A stretch of 54,090 nucleotides of DNA from the NCBI GenBank assembly GCA_018065935.1, contig JAGHSJ010000046.1, positions 1-54,090 on the forward strand. Reading direction: 5' to 3'. Below are positions 33,085 through 41,626 of this stretch, piece after piece. A program made the translations under genes and the position numbers. Each line of letters opens with the position of its first letter. Position 1 is the first letter of the stretch. Source of the DNA: Candidatus Kurthia equi (GTDB lineage Bacteria; Bacillota; Bacilli; Bacillales_A; Planococcaceae). The notes below the pieces were generated by a model that saw nothing but the letters and a program-made list of their open reading frames with translations, did no database searches and had not been told where the DNA came from.

Positions 33085-35460
33085 TTAATTACCCAATTTT
33101 TTAACGAGTTCAACACTCTCTGTATATTTAAACTCTTTTTCAAACTTGTACGTAATATCAGCATATCGATCACTATCTAGATTTTCAATTTTGTACGGCG
33201 TTGAAATACTAATACTTAAATTAGGATCTAGTGAAACTTTATGAGCACCAAATCTTACGTCTAAATCTGTACGGTAATCAGCTTGTAGCTCTGGACTCAT
33301 CAGTGTATACATTCTAGCGATATAGACAAACTCTTTTCTCGCTATTTCAAAATTAGATGATTTTATATAGACACTTCCATTTAATGATTTTGTCGCTGGA
33401 TTTACAACATTGTTATAGTATTTAACGAAGTCATAGCCTGCAACACTTTCTTTTAATCCACTAATATTCGCTGTAACACGTGAAACTACTTTGCTAGGTG
33501 CATTATCATAAGTGATAATCGCATCTTTCGCGGTATTTACATTTTCCAATGAAGATGTTGGAGTAATATTTAATGTCATCGCGCTATTTAATAATTTTTG
33601 TAAATCATCTACATCAACTGTTAATTTAGCTGTTTCTAATTTGTCTTTATACGTTGTTTCAATTCGACTTCTAATATCCTGTGGAAGTGCATTATATGCA
33701 TTAATGAATTGTTTTGCTCCATCCACCGTGCTAACATTTAATGTTTTAACTACAAGTGAGAATTCATACACTTTTATCACTTTTTTCAGTTCTTCAATAT
33801 TGTAATTAATATATACTCTTGTTGTCGCTGGCAATCCTTCATATTTGTTAATAATCGTTAAAGCTTGTGACCATTCCAAGTCATTATTTATGATCGTATA
33901 GGTTGTATTTTGATTGAATTGGTATGCATCAATTTTGCTCTTCAATTCTGTAACAGAGAAGTTTAATTTTTGTTGCTCTTCTACAGATAATTTTAATGCT
34001 GCTGTTAACGCTTCGAGTGCGGCAGTGTAATTATCATCTGTAACAATGACGAATGATGTACCACTTGTTTTAATAAATAGATTTAGTTTATTTTCTAATA
34101 TGTCCACAATAGATTTCAATGGCGCTTGATCTTCTGGACTTAATCCTTTGTAAAGTGTGATTAATTCAGATACTTCTTTTGCGTTTAATGCATTTACTTC
34201 AGTAATACCTGAATTTTTAATAGTGAAAACATCCACCATTGTTTTAAGTTTAGCCATTGGATACGTTACATTCGCTTTATCTCTCTCCGAAAGACTGTTA
34301 TATGCAGCTAAAATTTTCTTCGCTTCATCTACATTTTTCGAATCTATTTCCGTATAAATTGCCTTGCTATTAATTTCTTCAGAAGTTAAATTTAAATCCG
34401 CCTTAAATTGGTCTAATGATTTTTGTAAAGACTGTACTTTTTCTTTTAGCATATTTTGCTCACTAAGCGTTAATTTACTATAGGCTTCAATTAATTTAGA
34501 AATATACTCCATATTATTTGGGGTAATTGTTGTTTGGTAGTAGCTATTAATCAGCTCGATAATTTGAGCATTTGTTAAAGTTGTTGGATCTGTACCAGGT
34601 ACTGGTGTCTCATCCGTTGGTGTACCTGTATCTGATTTTGGTAAACCATTTACAAATTCAACATCCTTACCGTCCACTTTAAATACACCCGTAGCTAACT
34701 TACTTCCAGAGAATAATTTACCTTTATAAGCTGTTTGCGTTCCGTTATAAACGACTTGACTACCATCAGGATAGGCACCTTTGTATAAAGTACTGTCATA
34801 TACATATTGCCCAACATTTAGTACACCTTTAACATATAATGCCCCATTTTTATTGAGACCAGTTAATTTTACACCTTTTGAATAATAGTATTTGCCAACA
34901 GTCCCCGTGTAGACTTTACCAGTTTTGTAATATTTGCTATTATATGTTCCCAAAAATTTTACACCATTGTAGTAAAGGATGCCGCCACTTGATTTATAGC
35001 CAGTGGCAATTTTACCGTTGTTATATAACTTTCCACTATAGGCTTTGTACCCTTTCACTTTTTTCCCTTTGTTATACAAAGTACCACTTGCCAATTTATA
35101 ACCTGTTGATTTTTTACCATTCACATAGAGCGTACTCTTGTAAACTTTATTTCCTTTAGATTTCTTACCACTCACATAAAGAGTTTTTTTGTACAACTTT
35201 GTACCTGTAGCTTTTTTTCCCTTAACGTAAAGAATATTTTTGTAAACTGTAGTCGCTGTTCTTTTCTTCCCATTGTAATAAAGAGTATTTTTATAAAGCT
35301 TATACCCTTTTACAACCTTGTTTGATTTAGCCACAACTAGCTTTCCAGACTTGATTTTGTAAGTAGTTGCTGCTTCCGCTAGACTAGGTGATAAAGAAGA
35401 TAAAATAATAATTGACGACAAGATTACCGTAGAATTTTTGACTAAAGAAAATTTATTCAT
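33085..35460 (-). CDS. Large secreted repeat protein (17-residue Tyr/Lys/Gly repeats plus helical repeats)
   Basis: 791 aa. Residues 1-31 form a signal peptide ending in AEAA. About residues 50-190 hold near-perfect 17-residue repeats of the type YKxTLYVxGKKxxGxKx, seven clear copies, then degenerate copies to ~275. A Pro/Thr linker (TGTPTDETPVPGTDPTT) follows, and then about six helical repeats of 75-85 residues with the pattern AKxxIxAYNxLPxxxRxxV...LKxxVxxY, to about 745. No LPxTG, SLH or catalytic motif is visible. The lysine-rich repeats suggest binding to wall polymers; the role is unknown. GGAGG precedes the ATG. Confidence 0.85.
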   Translation of the reverse strand: MNKFSLVKNSTVILSSIIILSSLSPSLAEAATTYKIKSGKLVVAKSNKVVKGYKLYKNTLYYNGKKRTATTVYKNILYVKGKKATGTKLYKKTLYVSGKKSKGNKVYKSTLYVNGKKSTGYKLASGTLYNKGKKVKGYKAYSGKLYNNGKIATGYKSSGGILYYNGVKFLGTYNSKYYKTGKVYTGTVGKYYYSKGVKLTGLNKNGALYVKGVLNVGQYVYDSTLYKGAYPDGSQVVYNGTQTAYKGKLFSGSKLATGVFKVDGKDVEFVNGLPKSDTGTPTDETPVPGTDPTTLTNAQIIELINSYYQTTITPNNMEYISKLIEAYSKLTLSEQNMLKEKVQSLQKSLDQFKADLNLTSEEINSKAIYTEIDSKNVDEAKKILAAYNSLSERDKANVTYPMAKLKTMVDVFTIKNSGITEVNALNAKEVSELITLYKGLSPEDQAPLKSIVDILENKLNLFIKTSGTSFVIVTDDNYTAALEALTAALKLSVEEQQKLNFSVTELKSKIDAYQFNQNTTYTIINNDLEWSQALTIINKYEGLPATTRVYINYNIEELKKVIKVYEFSLVVKTLNVSTVDGAKQFINAYNALPQDIRSRIETTYKDKLETAKLTVDVDDLQKLLNSAMTLNITPTSSLENVNTAKDAIITYDNAPSKVVSRVTANISGLKESVAGYDFVKYYNNVVNPATKSLNGSVYIKSSNFEIARKEFVYIARMYTLMSPELQADYRTDLDVRFGAHKVSLDPNLSISISTPYKIENLDSDRYADITYKFEKEFKYTESVELVKKLGN
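34990..35340 (-). repeat. 51-bp tandem coding repeats
   Basis: DNA encoding the 17-residue units of the secreted protein. The copies agree strongly in protein but less in DNA, so they are an old duplication series rather than a recent slippage array. Confidence 0.6.
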
Positions 35461-35632
35461 CTATTTATTCCTCCTTTTGAATCATTAGTTATAAAATTAG
35501 CATTGCCTAAGTAATATATCCTAACGACAAAAATCATAAACTTTTTATTTTACAAACACTACTTATTGCCTAATTTTATAATCATTTATTTTCTAAGTAG
35601 GAAGGAATAGTCGTATATGTTTTAAGCAAAAT

Positions 35633-35686
35633 AAAAAACCACAGCCTCAATTGTTAGTTATATCTAACAATTGAGCTGTAGTTTTT
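35633..35686 (-). terminator. Terminator of the nitroreductase gene
   Basis: ACAGCCTCAATTGTTAG (35641-35657) pairs with CTAACAATTGAGCTGT (35664-35679) with one mismatch. A-runs and T-runs flank it on both sides, so it can function on either strand; the gene it serves is at 35739. Confidence 0.85.
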
Positions 35687-35738
35687 ATGTGTAATTCACT
35701 TATAGAAAAGAATTTGTACCAGACCGATATCAGTCGTT

Positions 35739-36320
35739 TTATTGCTGTGGTTCGCCAAACATCGTTACAAATTCATCTACTGCCTTTTTTGGTTTTTCTT
35801 TTGGAATCATATCAAAATAGCCAAATTGAAGCATTGAAATAACTCTTTCGCCAGCTTCCACACCTACTGCCGAAAGGAATTCAGGCTTGTCTAACCAAGC
35901 TGGTGTTTTCCAACATGTACCAATCCCTTTATCCCAAGCCAATAGCTGCGAATTTTGTAGGAAACTACTTGCTGCTGCATAATCTTCTAAACGTTCTTTT
36001 TGACGCAAATCTTGCGGTACGATAACAAACGCAATCGCTCCAGGCGTAGTAAATTTCAGCATTTTTTGAGCTACTTCATCATCCGAAAGCTCTTTCCAAT
36101 TTGGTACGACAAAATCTCTAATCACACTAACCAATTTTTCTAAACCTTCACCCGTAGCTAAAACCACACGCCAAGGCTGACGATTTCCGTGATTTGGTGC
36201 CCATTTAGCATCCTCAAAAATCGCTAAAATATCTTGTGTATCAACTGGCTGGCCGTTGAATAATTTAATCGAACGTCGTTGTAAAATCGCATCTCTAACA
36301 CTTAAAGATTGTGAATTCAA
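35739..36320 (-). CDS. Nitroreductase family protein
   Basis: FMN-dependent NAD(P)H oxidoreductase, 193 aa. FMN-binding residues are in ILQRRSIKLFNG near 11-22 and APNHGNRQPWRVVLATG near 41-57; the second half has the family pattern AAASSFLQNSQLLAWDKGIGTCWKTP near 125-150. The substrate is not predictable. An ATG at 36347 extends the frame but has no ribosome binding site, whereas GAGGAG within that extension is spaced 9 bases from the TTG at 36320, so I chose the TTG. Confidence 0.85.
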   Translation of the reverse strand: MNSQSLSVRDAILQRRSIKLFNGQPVDTQDILAIFEDAKWAPNHGNRQPWRVVLATGEGLEKLVSVIRDFVVPNWKELSDDEVAQKMLKFTTPGAIAFVIVPQDLRQKERLEDYAAASSFLQNSQLLAWDKGIGTCWKTPAWLDKPEFLSAVGVEAGERVISMLQFGYFDMIPKEKPKKAVDEFVTMFGEPQQ

Positions 36321-36386
36321 GTTTTCCCACTCCTCATACATTTTCATTTATGCTATATACATGAATTCATTTTATCATAAGAGTTC

Positions 36387-36430
36387 AAAAAAAATCGCTA
36401 GAGCCCCATAAATGTAATGAGCTCTAGCGA
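36387..36430 (-). terminator. Terminator of the MMPL transporter gene
   Basis: TCGCTAGAGC (36395-36404) pairs with GCTCTAGCGA (36421-36430); the minus-strand RNA ends in U8. Confidence 0.88.
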
Positions 36431-36443
36431 CCACTATATTTAC

Positions 36444-38648
36444 TTACGCTTTTTTCTTGAATAATTTTCCAGGCCAATATGCATATTTACCAAGAACAGT
36501 TGTTATAGCTGGTACAAGTAACGGACGTACAATGAATGTGTCCATTAAAATACCAATAGCTGTTACGATACCAAACTGTACAAGTACTTGAATTGGTAAT
36601 GTTCCTAGTACTGCAAATGTACCCGCTAAAATTAAACCAGCTGAAGTAATTACACTTCCGGTATGAACAACACCCTCTTCAATTGCTAGTTTGTGTTTCT
36701 TACCTTCTTTACGATTCTTCCAAATTTCAGAAATCATAAAGATATTGTAATCCTCACCGAGTGCTACTAAGAATACGAATGCATACAATGGAATTGAGCC
36801 TTGAATTGCATCTACTCCCATAAAGTAATGAAGTACAATCCAACCTGCGCCCAATGCTGCTCCGTACGATAAAACAACGGTCGCAACTAGATACAATGTG
36901 GCTGTAATTGAACGTAAATAGATGAATAATAGTAAAGCAATTAAAGCAATCATTGTTGGCATAATTAAAGATTCATCTTCTTCAATTGTTTTCTTCTCAT
37001 CATATTGAGAAGCTGTTTCGCCACCTACCCAAACTTTCGCTTTTGAAATGCCTTCATCCTTTAATAAATCCTTCGTTGTTTTTGTGATTTTTGGAACTGT
37101 TTCTAATGATTCAGGCGAATATGGATTATCTTTTAAACTCACTTCATACATTTGAATATTTGTATCTTCTTTACTTTGTTGCGGATCCTTAACTGAACCC
37201 ACATAGCTTAATTTTTCTAAGTCTTCTTTCAGATTGATTTCTTTTCCATCTGTATCAACAATGACCTGCATAGGTGCTAATTCACCTGCTGGGAAATTAT
37301 CTTCAATTAATGTAAATCCTTGACGAGAACTCATATCCTCCGGGAAAGAAGAAAGTAAATCAAATGTGTAGCTGATTTTTGGTGTGAATGCTGCTAAGCC
37401 ACCTAAAAATACGACTGTAATGGCAATAACAAGCCATGGTTTTTTCGTAACAAAACGCCCAACTTTACGACTACCTTTATGCGTTGGTGCATGTGTTTTA
37501 ACTGGTTTCCCTTTTTTAGCTGCTAGCTCTTCCGCCATTTTTTCCGTACGTGGTGTAAATGGGAAAAATGCTGCACGGCCAATAATTACTAGAATAGCTG
37601 GCAGAACTACTAATGCCGTAATTCCCATAATTAAAATACCAAAGCTAAATGGAATCGCAAAGCGATGGAATGCACCATAATTTGCTAATCCTAATGTCGC
37701 TAATCCGAGTACAACTGTCAAAGCACTCATTAAAATTGCGCCACCAGATTCTTTCATCGCTTGTTTCATTGCTGTAAATTGATTTTCAACTTTTAATAAT
37801 ACTTCACGATATTTAGAAATTAAGAATAAACAATAATCTGTTCCTGCTCCAAATAACAGAACAGTCATGATGGACACAGCTTGAGCATCCTTCTCTATCC
37901 AACCATGCTCAGCCATTAATGCTAGTAATGGTGAAATAACACCGTAAGCCATACCCACTGCGATTAACGGAATAATTGCTAATAACGGTGAACGATAAAT
38001 AATAATTAATAATACAAGTACAAGTAATACAGTTGCTGCCATTAATTTAAAGTCAGCGTTTTTGAAAAGTCCTGTTGCATCAATTGAAATACCAACTGGA
38101 CCTGAATAGCGTAAATTTAATTCATCTGCATTTGTGTAATCACCTGTTGTTTTAACATCCAAGTCATCCACTTGTTTTTTAATATCATTTAAGCCTTTTT
38201 CAAGTTCTTCAGTATTTGCGTTGTCATCAAAAAATACTGGTGTCACAAGTGTGGAGCCATTTTCTGAAGCAGATTGACCTAATGCTTGTGGTGGTACTTT
38301 ACTTAAAGGGGGAACCAATGTTTGATTTGGTACTGGTTTTTCTTCTAAAGAAGCGTATAAATCTTGAATTTTTTTGAAATCAGCATCATTTAGTCCATCT
38401 TCACGATGCCACACTAATAATAGGGGGATTCCGGAATTGTCTGGAAATTGTTCTTCAATAACTTTAGCCGCTTGCTCTGAAGCAGCTTCTGCAGGAAGAT
38501 TTTCAGCATTTTTATTTTCTACACTGTTGATTTGTGGAAGAGTAAATGAAAGTACAGCTACTAATAATACCCAAAAGGCTAAAGTAACCCAGCGACCTTT
38601 TTTACTAGCTACTAATCCTCCCCACTGTTCTAATGGATTTTTACGCAT
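36444..38648 (-). CDS. MMPL/RND family transporter
   Basis: 734-residue membrane protein with two MMPL halves. Each has one N-terminal span, a large extracellular loop (about 40-185 and 400-510), then a block of five spans. The first block contains FGAGTDYCLFLISKYRE near 265 and the second VALGEDYNIFMISEIWKN near 620, with the conserved Asp residues used for proton coupling. Substrates in the family are lipids or drugs. AAAGGAGGAG precedes the ATG. It is divergent from a TetR gene, which likely represses it. Confidence 0.92.
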   Translation of the reverse strand: MRKNPLEQWGGLVASKKGRWVTLAFWVLLVAVLSFTLPQINSVENKNAENLPAEAASEQAAKVIEEQFPDNSGIPLLLVWHREDGLNDADFKKIQDLYASLEEKPVPNQTLVPPLSKVPPQALGQSASENGSTLVTPVFFDDNANTEELEKGLNDIKKQVDDLDVKTTGDYTNADELNLRYSGPVGISIDATGLFKNADFKLMAATVLLVLVLLIIIYRSPLLAIIPLIAVGMAYGVISPLLALMAEHGWIEKDAQAVSIMTVLLFGAGTDYCLFLISKYREVLLKVENQFTAMKQAMKESGGAILMSALTVVLGLATLGLANYGAFHRFAIPFSFGILIMGITALVVLPAILVIIGRAAFFPFTPRTEKMAEELAAKKGKPVKTHAPTHKGSRKVGRFVTKKPWLVIAITVVFLGGLAAFTPKISYTFDLLSSFPEDMSSRQGFTLIEDNFPAGELAPMQVIVDTDGKEINLKEDLEKLSYVGSVKDPQQSKEDTNIQMYEVSLKDNPYSPESLETVPKITKTTKDLLKDEGISKAKVWVGGETASQYDEKKTIEEDESLIMPTMIALIALLLFIYLRSITATLYLVATVVLSYGAALGAGWIVLHYFMGVDAIQGSIPLYAFVFLVALGEDYNIFMISEIWKNRKEGKKHKLAIEEGVVHTGSVITSAGLILAGTFAVLGTLPIQVLVQFGIVTAIGILMDTFIVRPLLVPAITTVLGKYAYWPGKLFKKKA

Positions 38649-38697
38649 GAAACTCCTCCTTTAATTTCTTTGTAATTCAATTATATATACTCAAAGG

Positions 38698-38713
38698 TTA
38701 ATTAATCAATTAA
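38698..38713. promoter_or_regulatory. Inverted repeat between MMPL and TetR genes
   Basis: TTAATT (38698-38703) and AATTAA (38708-38713) flank a 4-base spacer in the 121-bp divergent promoter region, the expected place for the TetR-type regulator's operator. The sequence is AT-rich, so chance is possible. Confidence 0.35.
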
Positions 38714-38769
38714 AAGATTATTTTATGCTATACTTATTTTAATATCACGCAAGGAAATGAGGAGTTTTT

Positions 38770-39399
38770 ATGTCAGGTTCACCGAGACATTTAGGTAGAC
38801 CACGCCTTCAGGAACAGGCAATTCCAACAAAAGTTCGAATCTTACAAACAGCTACCAAGCTATTTATTGAACAAGGCTACAAAAATGCCAGTATGGATGA
38901 AGTAGCCCTTAGAACAAATGTAACGAAAGCGACCGTTTATTATTACTATAAAACGAAAGCAGAATTATTTACTGCTGCGATTGTAGGGTTGATGAAAATT
39001 ATTCGTGAAAATTCAGTTGCTATTTTATCTACAGATGAAACATTCGAAAATCGTCTTCATAAATTAGTCACTGTTTTTTCTCACGCTACAGTCAATGTAG
39101 ATATTAATAATTTCATCAAAGAAGCTACACCTAGCTTAAATGAGGAACAACTTCTAATCATTCAACATTCTGAAGAAGAAATGCATGATGCTGTAGAAGC
39201 ATGTTTTGCAAGGGAAATGGAGAAAGGTGTTCTGCCTCTAAACAACACCAAATTCATCACACATATTTTCTTATCTGTACTCAATATGACCAAATATCGC
39301 GATTCCAACGGTCAGGGATTTTTCCCTACGCCTGAACAAACAACAACCGAAATCATCCGATTTTTTTGGAAAGGAATTCAGCCTTCAACTAATGATTAA
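38770..39399 (+). CDS. TetR/AcrR family transcriptional regulator
   Basis: 209 aa. The helix-turn-helix is ILQTATKLFIEQGYKNASMDEVALRTNVTKATVYYYYKTKAELF split over residues 25-68, with the YYYYKTK recognition end typical of TetR. The C-terminal ligand domain has no recognised subclass. GAGGAG lies 5 bases before the ATG. It is transcribed away from the MMPL transporter, a common regulator-efflux pair, so drug- or lipid-responsive repression of that gene is inferred. Confidence 0.92.
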   Translation: MSGSPRHLGRPRLQEQAIPTKVRILQTATKLFIEQGYKNASMDEVALRTNVTKATVYYYYKTKAELFTAAIVGLMKIIRENSVAILSTDETFENRLHKLVTVFSHATVNVDINNFIKEATPSLNEEQLLIIQHSEEEMHDAVEACFAREMEKGVLPLNNTKFITHIFLSVLNMTKYRDSNGQGFFPTPEQTTTEIIRFFWKGIQPSTND

Positions 39400-39433
39400 A
39401 AGAAAAGTATTTTTTCGTTAACTTATCTTTTTA

Positions 39434-39449
39434 TAACAAATATTTGTTA
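39434..39449. promoter_or_regulatory. 16-bp perfect palindrome before the DUF2804 gene
   Basis: TAACAAATATTTGTTA is self-complementary and lies 57 bases before the GTG start of the DUF2804 gene. The right half includes a possible -35 TTGTTA, so a bound protein would block the promoter. The upstream TetR-type regulator is a candidate binder. Confidence 0.45.
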
Positions 39450-39505
39450 CAATAAACATATTATATATTTGTCAGATAACAGCAAAATCGAAAGGATGTT
39501 ATGAA

Positions 39506-40534
39506 GTGACTCAGCATGCGGAAAAAGAAATTATTGACGCAACAAAATTATGTGATGCTAAAGGAAATTTAAATCCTGCAGCTATTGGATACGCTCGAAA
39601 GCCAGTGATTCAAAGTAATTTAAAGGGTCACTTCATGCGTAAGAAAAAATGGAATTATTGGTGTGTATATGGTGATGATTTAATGTTTTCTGCAACAATT
39701 AGTCATCTGGATTACGCTACTGTTTGTTTTGTCTATATTTTAGATTATGAAACACAGCGCTTCTTCGAAAAATCAATTACACTCCCTCCAGTAGGAAGAA
39801 AAGTTCACTTAGCTGAGCATGTTCTTGATACAGCATTTTGTAATCATAGCGAAATGAAAATTCAATTTTTATACGCCGGGAATAATGAAACACATATGAC
39901 TGTAACTATTCCGGATTTTGATGGCGATCTATTGCATGCAGATTTAACCATTCATCACCCAGTCGATGACGACTCTCTAAATGTCGTCATTCCATGGAAC
40001 CGTCAAACTTTCCAATTTACCGCTAAACACCATACATTACCTACTGAAGGATATGTGAAAATTGGTGATAAACGCTATATATTCGAACCGCGTGATAGTT
40101 ATGCTGTTCTTGATTTTGGTCGTGGTGTTTGGCCTCGTGAAGCTACTTGGAATTGGGCAATGGCTTCTCAAAGATGCCGTAACCATCGCATCGGTTTAAA
40201 CTTTGGTGGCAAATGGACGGATGGAACGGGTATGACAGAAAATGCATTTTTCTACGATGGCAAAATGACAAAAATTCATGAAGATGTTGTATTTGAATAC
40301 GACGAGAATGCGCTAATGACCGAATGGTCGATTAAAACAAAATTCTCCGACGACGTTCATTTAACATTTAAGCCTTTCTTTGAACGTATTTCTGAAACAG
40401 ACGCGAAACTTGTTAATTCTTCTGTACATCAAATATTCGGCTATTTTAATGGGCATGTTCGTTTTTCAAACGGTCAGACATTACCTATTCGTCAAATGCT
40501 TGGTGCTTCTGAGGTTCACAAGGCGAAATGGTAG
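39506..40534 (+). CDS. DUF2804 family protein
   Basis: 342-residue protein rich in beta strands and aromatic residues, typical of DUF2804: LCDAKGNLNPAAIGYARKP near 13-31, KKWNYWCVYGDDLMFSATISHLDYA near 47-71, DFGRGVWPREATWNWAMASQ near 204-223 and GLNFGGKWTDGTGMTENAFF near 230. The fold may be related to lipocalin-like hydroxyneurosporene-synthase proteins; function unknown. The start is GTG: AAAGGATG fits it, while the nearby ATG at 39501 reads into TGA after two codons. Confidence 0.88.
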   Translation: MTQHAEKEIIDATKLCDAKGNLNPAAIGYARKPVIQSNLKGHFMRKKKWNYWCVYGDDLMFSATISHLDYATVCFVYILDYETQRFFEKSITLPPVGRKVHLAEHVLDTAFCNHSEMKIQFLYAGNNETHMTVTIPDFDGDLLHADLTIHHPVDDDSLNVVIPWNRQTFQFTAKHHTLPTEGYVKIGDKRYIFEPRDSYAVLDFGRGVWPREATWNWAMASQRCRNHRIGLNFGGKWTDGTGMTENAFFYDGKMTKIHEDVVFEYDENALMTEWSIKTKFSDDVHLTFKPFFERISETDAKLVNSSVHQIFGYFNGHVRFSNGQTLPIRQMLGASEVHKAKW

Positions 40535-40601
40535 TAAAAAGTAGTGGATGATAGAAAAAAATTGATGAGCTTTTAATCTCTTTCCACTAATGATTAATGA
40601 T

Positions 40602-40642
40602 AAAACAAAGGAATCGCGAAAAAATCGCGATTCCTTTGTTTT
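40602..40642. terminator. Bidirectional terminator after the DUF2804 gene
   Basis: ACAAAGGAATCGCGA pairs with TCGCGATTCCTTTGT (40625-40639) around an A5 loop, with A- and T-runs outside. Shared with the converging phosphodiesterase gene. Confidence 0.9.
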
Positions 40643-40683
40643 ATCTTACCGTATTCTTATCCTACTTCTTCTTATCAAAAAAA

Positions 40684-41421
40684 TCAGCTACTTGAATTTA
40701 TTTTAGAGGCTCGATAGTTCATCATCTTTTCCGCGTAATCCGTAAAAATAGCCTCTACCCCTAGCGCTTCCATTCGATCATAATCCTCTTCTCGATTAAC
40801 GGTATATACTCTAAAAATACCGCCTTTAGAAACATCATCTCGAATGACACCACGTTTAGTCGCTTCTAAAGAAATATGTAAAGAGTCCGTCCCTATTAAC
40901 TTTCCATACGCATGAAGATTCACTAAAATCTTTTCGAATAATGCACCTGTTATATTATTTGCTGCTTTTTGAAGTAATTTTTCCACCATTGTATGATCGA
41001 ATGAAGAATAAATAATGCGATTAGACATCCCAAGTCTACTCACTAATGCAATCACTTCCTCTTCTATCCCCTCATATGGAACTACATCTGTCTTTATTTC
41101 TATATTAATCACATGATGTGTATGTTTAAAAATGAGTAAGACTTCTTCTAAAGTTGGTATTTGTGTACCTTTAAATTTCTCGTCCTTCCAAGAGCCGAAA
41201 TCTAACTTTCTTAATTGTTCAAAGTTCAAATCTGCAATATGCCCTTTGCCATTGGAAGTTCGATGAATACGTTCATCATGATTAACGACAAGTACCCCAT
41301 CTTTTGTACGTTGGACGTCTAATTCCACGCCATCCACTGCTAATCGAGCTGCTTCTTCAAATGCGGGAAGTGTATTTTCAGGAAAATTTGCTGATGCTCC
41401 TCGATGTGCGAAAATCTTCAT
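40684..41421 (-). CDS. Glycerophosphodiester phosphodiesterase
   Basis: GDPD-type TIM-barrel enzyme, 245 aa, releasing glycerol-3-phosphate from deacylated phospholipids. Catalytic residues are visible: HRGASANFPENTLPAF near 5-20, VDGVELDVQRTKDGVLVVNHDERIHRTSNG near 27-56 with the metal Glu-Leu-Asp and the general-acid His, and EIKTD near 112. There is no signal peptide, so it is cytosolic. The frame opens at 41478, but AAGGAG fits the ATG at 41421. Monocistronic. Confidence 0.92.
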   Translation of the reverse strand: MKIFAHRGASANFPENTLPAFEEAARLAVDGVELDVQRTKDGVLVVNHDERIHRTSNGKGHIADLNFEQLRKLDFGSWKDEKFKGTQIPTLEEVLLIFKHTHHVINIEIKTDVVPYEGIEEEVIALVSRLGMSNRIIYSSFDHTMVEKLLQKAANNITGALFEKILVNLHAYGKLIGTDSLHISLEATKRGVIRDDVSKGGIFRVYTVNREEDYDRMEALGVEAIFTDYAEKMMNYRASKINSSS

Positions 41422-41626
41422 TATGTCACTCCTTTTATATAAAAACCGTTCTATCTTCAGATTATCAAATTTATTCATAGATTTTGCAAATTAAAGCTAA
41501 AAAAAGTATGATTATATTTGTCACTCCAACAAAGGAAAACCGTTTTAATAGGCTTTATGCCTTGTATTGAAGGGCCGTGTCAACCATTCCATTACAGGAA
41601 AACGAAATTTCGAACGGAGGATTTTT

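Noticed and set aside
35000-35340. CRISPR-like array suggested by regular repeats
   Set aside because: The 51-bp periodicity is coding (17-residue protein repeats), without distinct spacers or cas genes.
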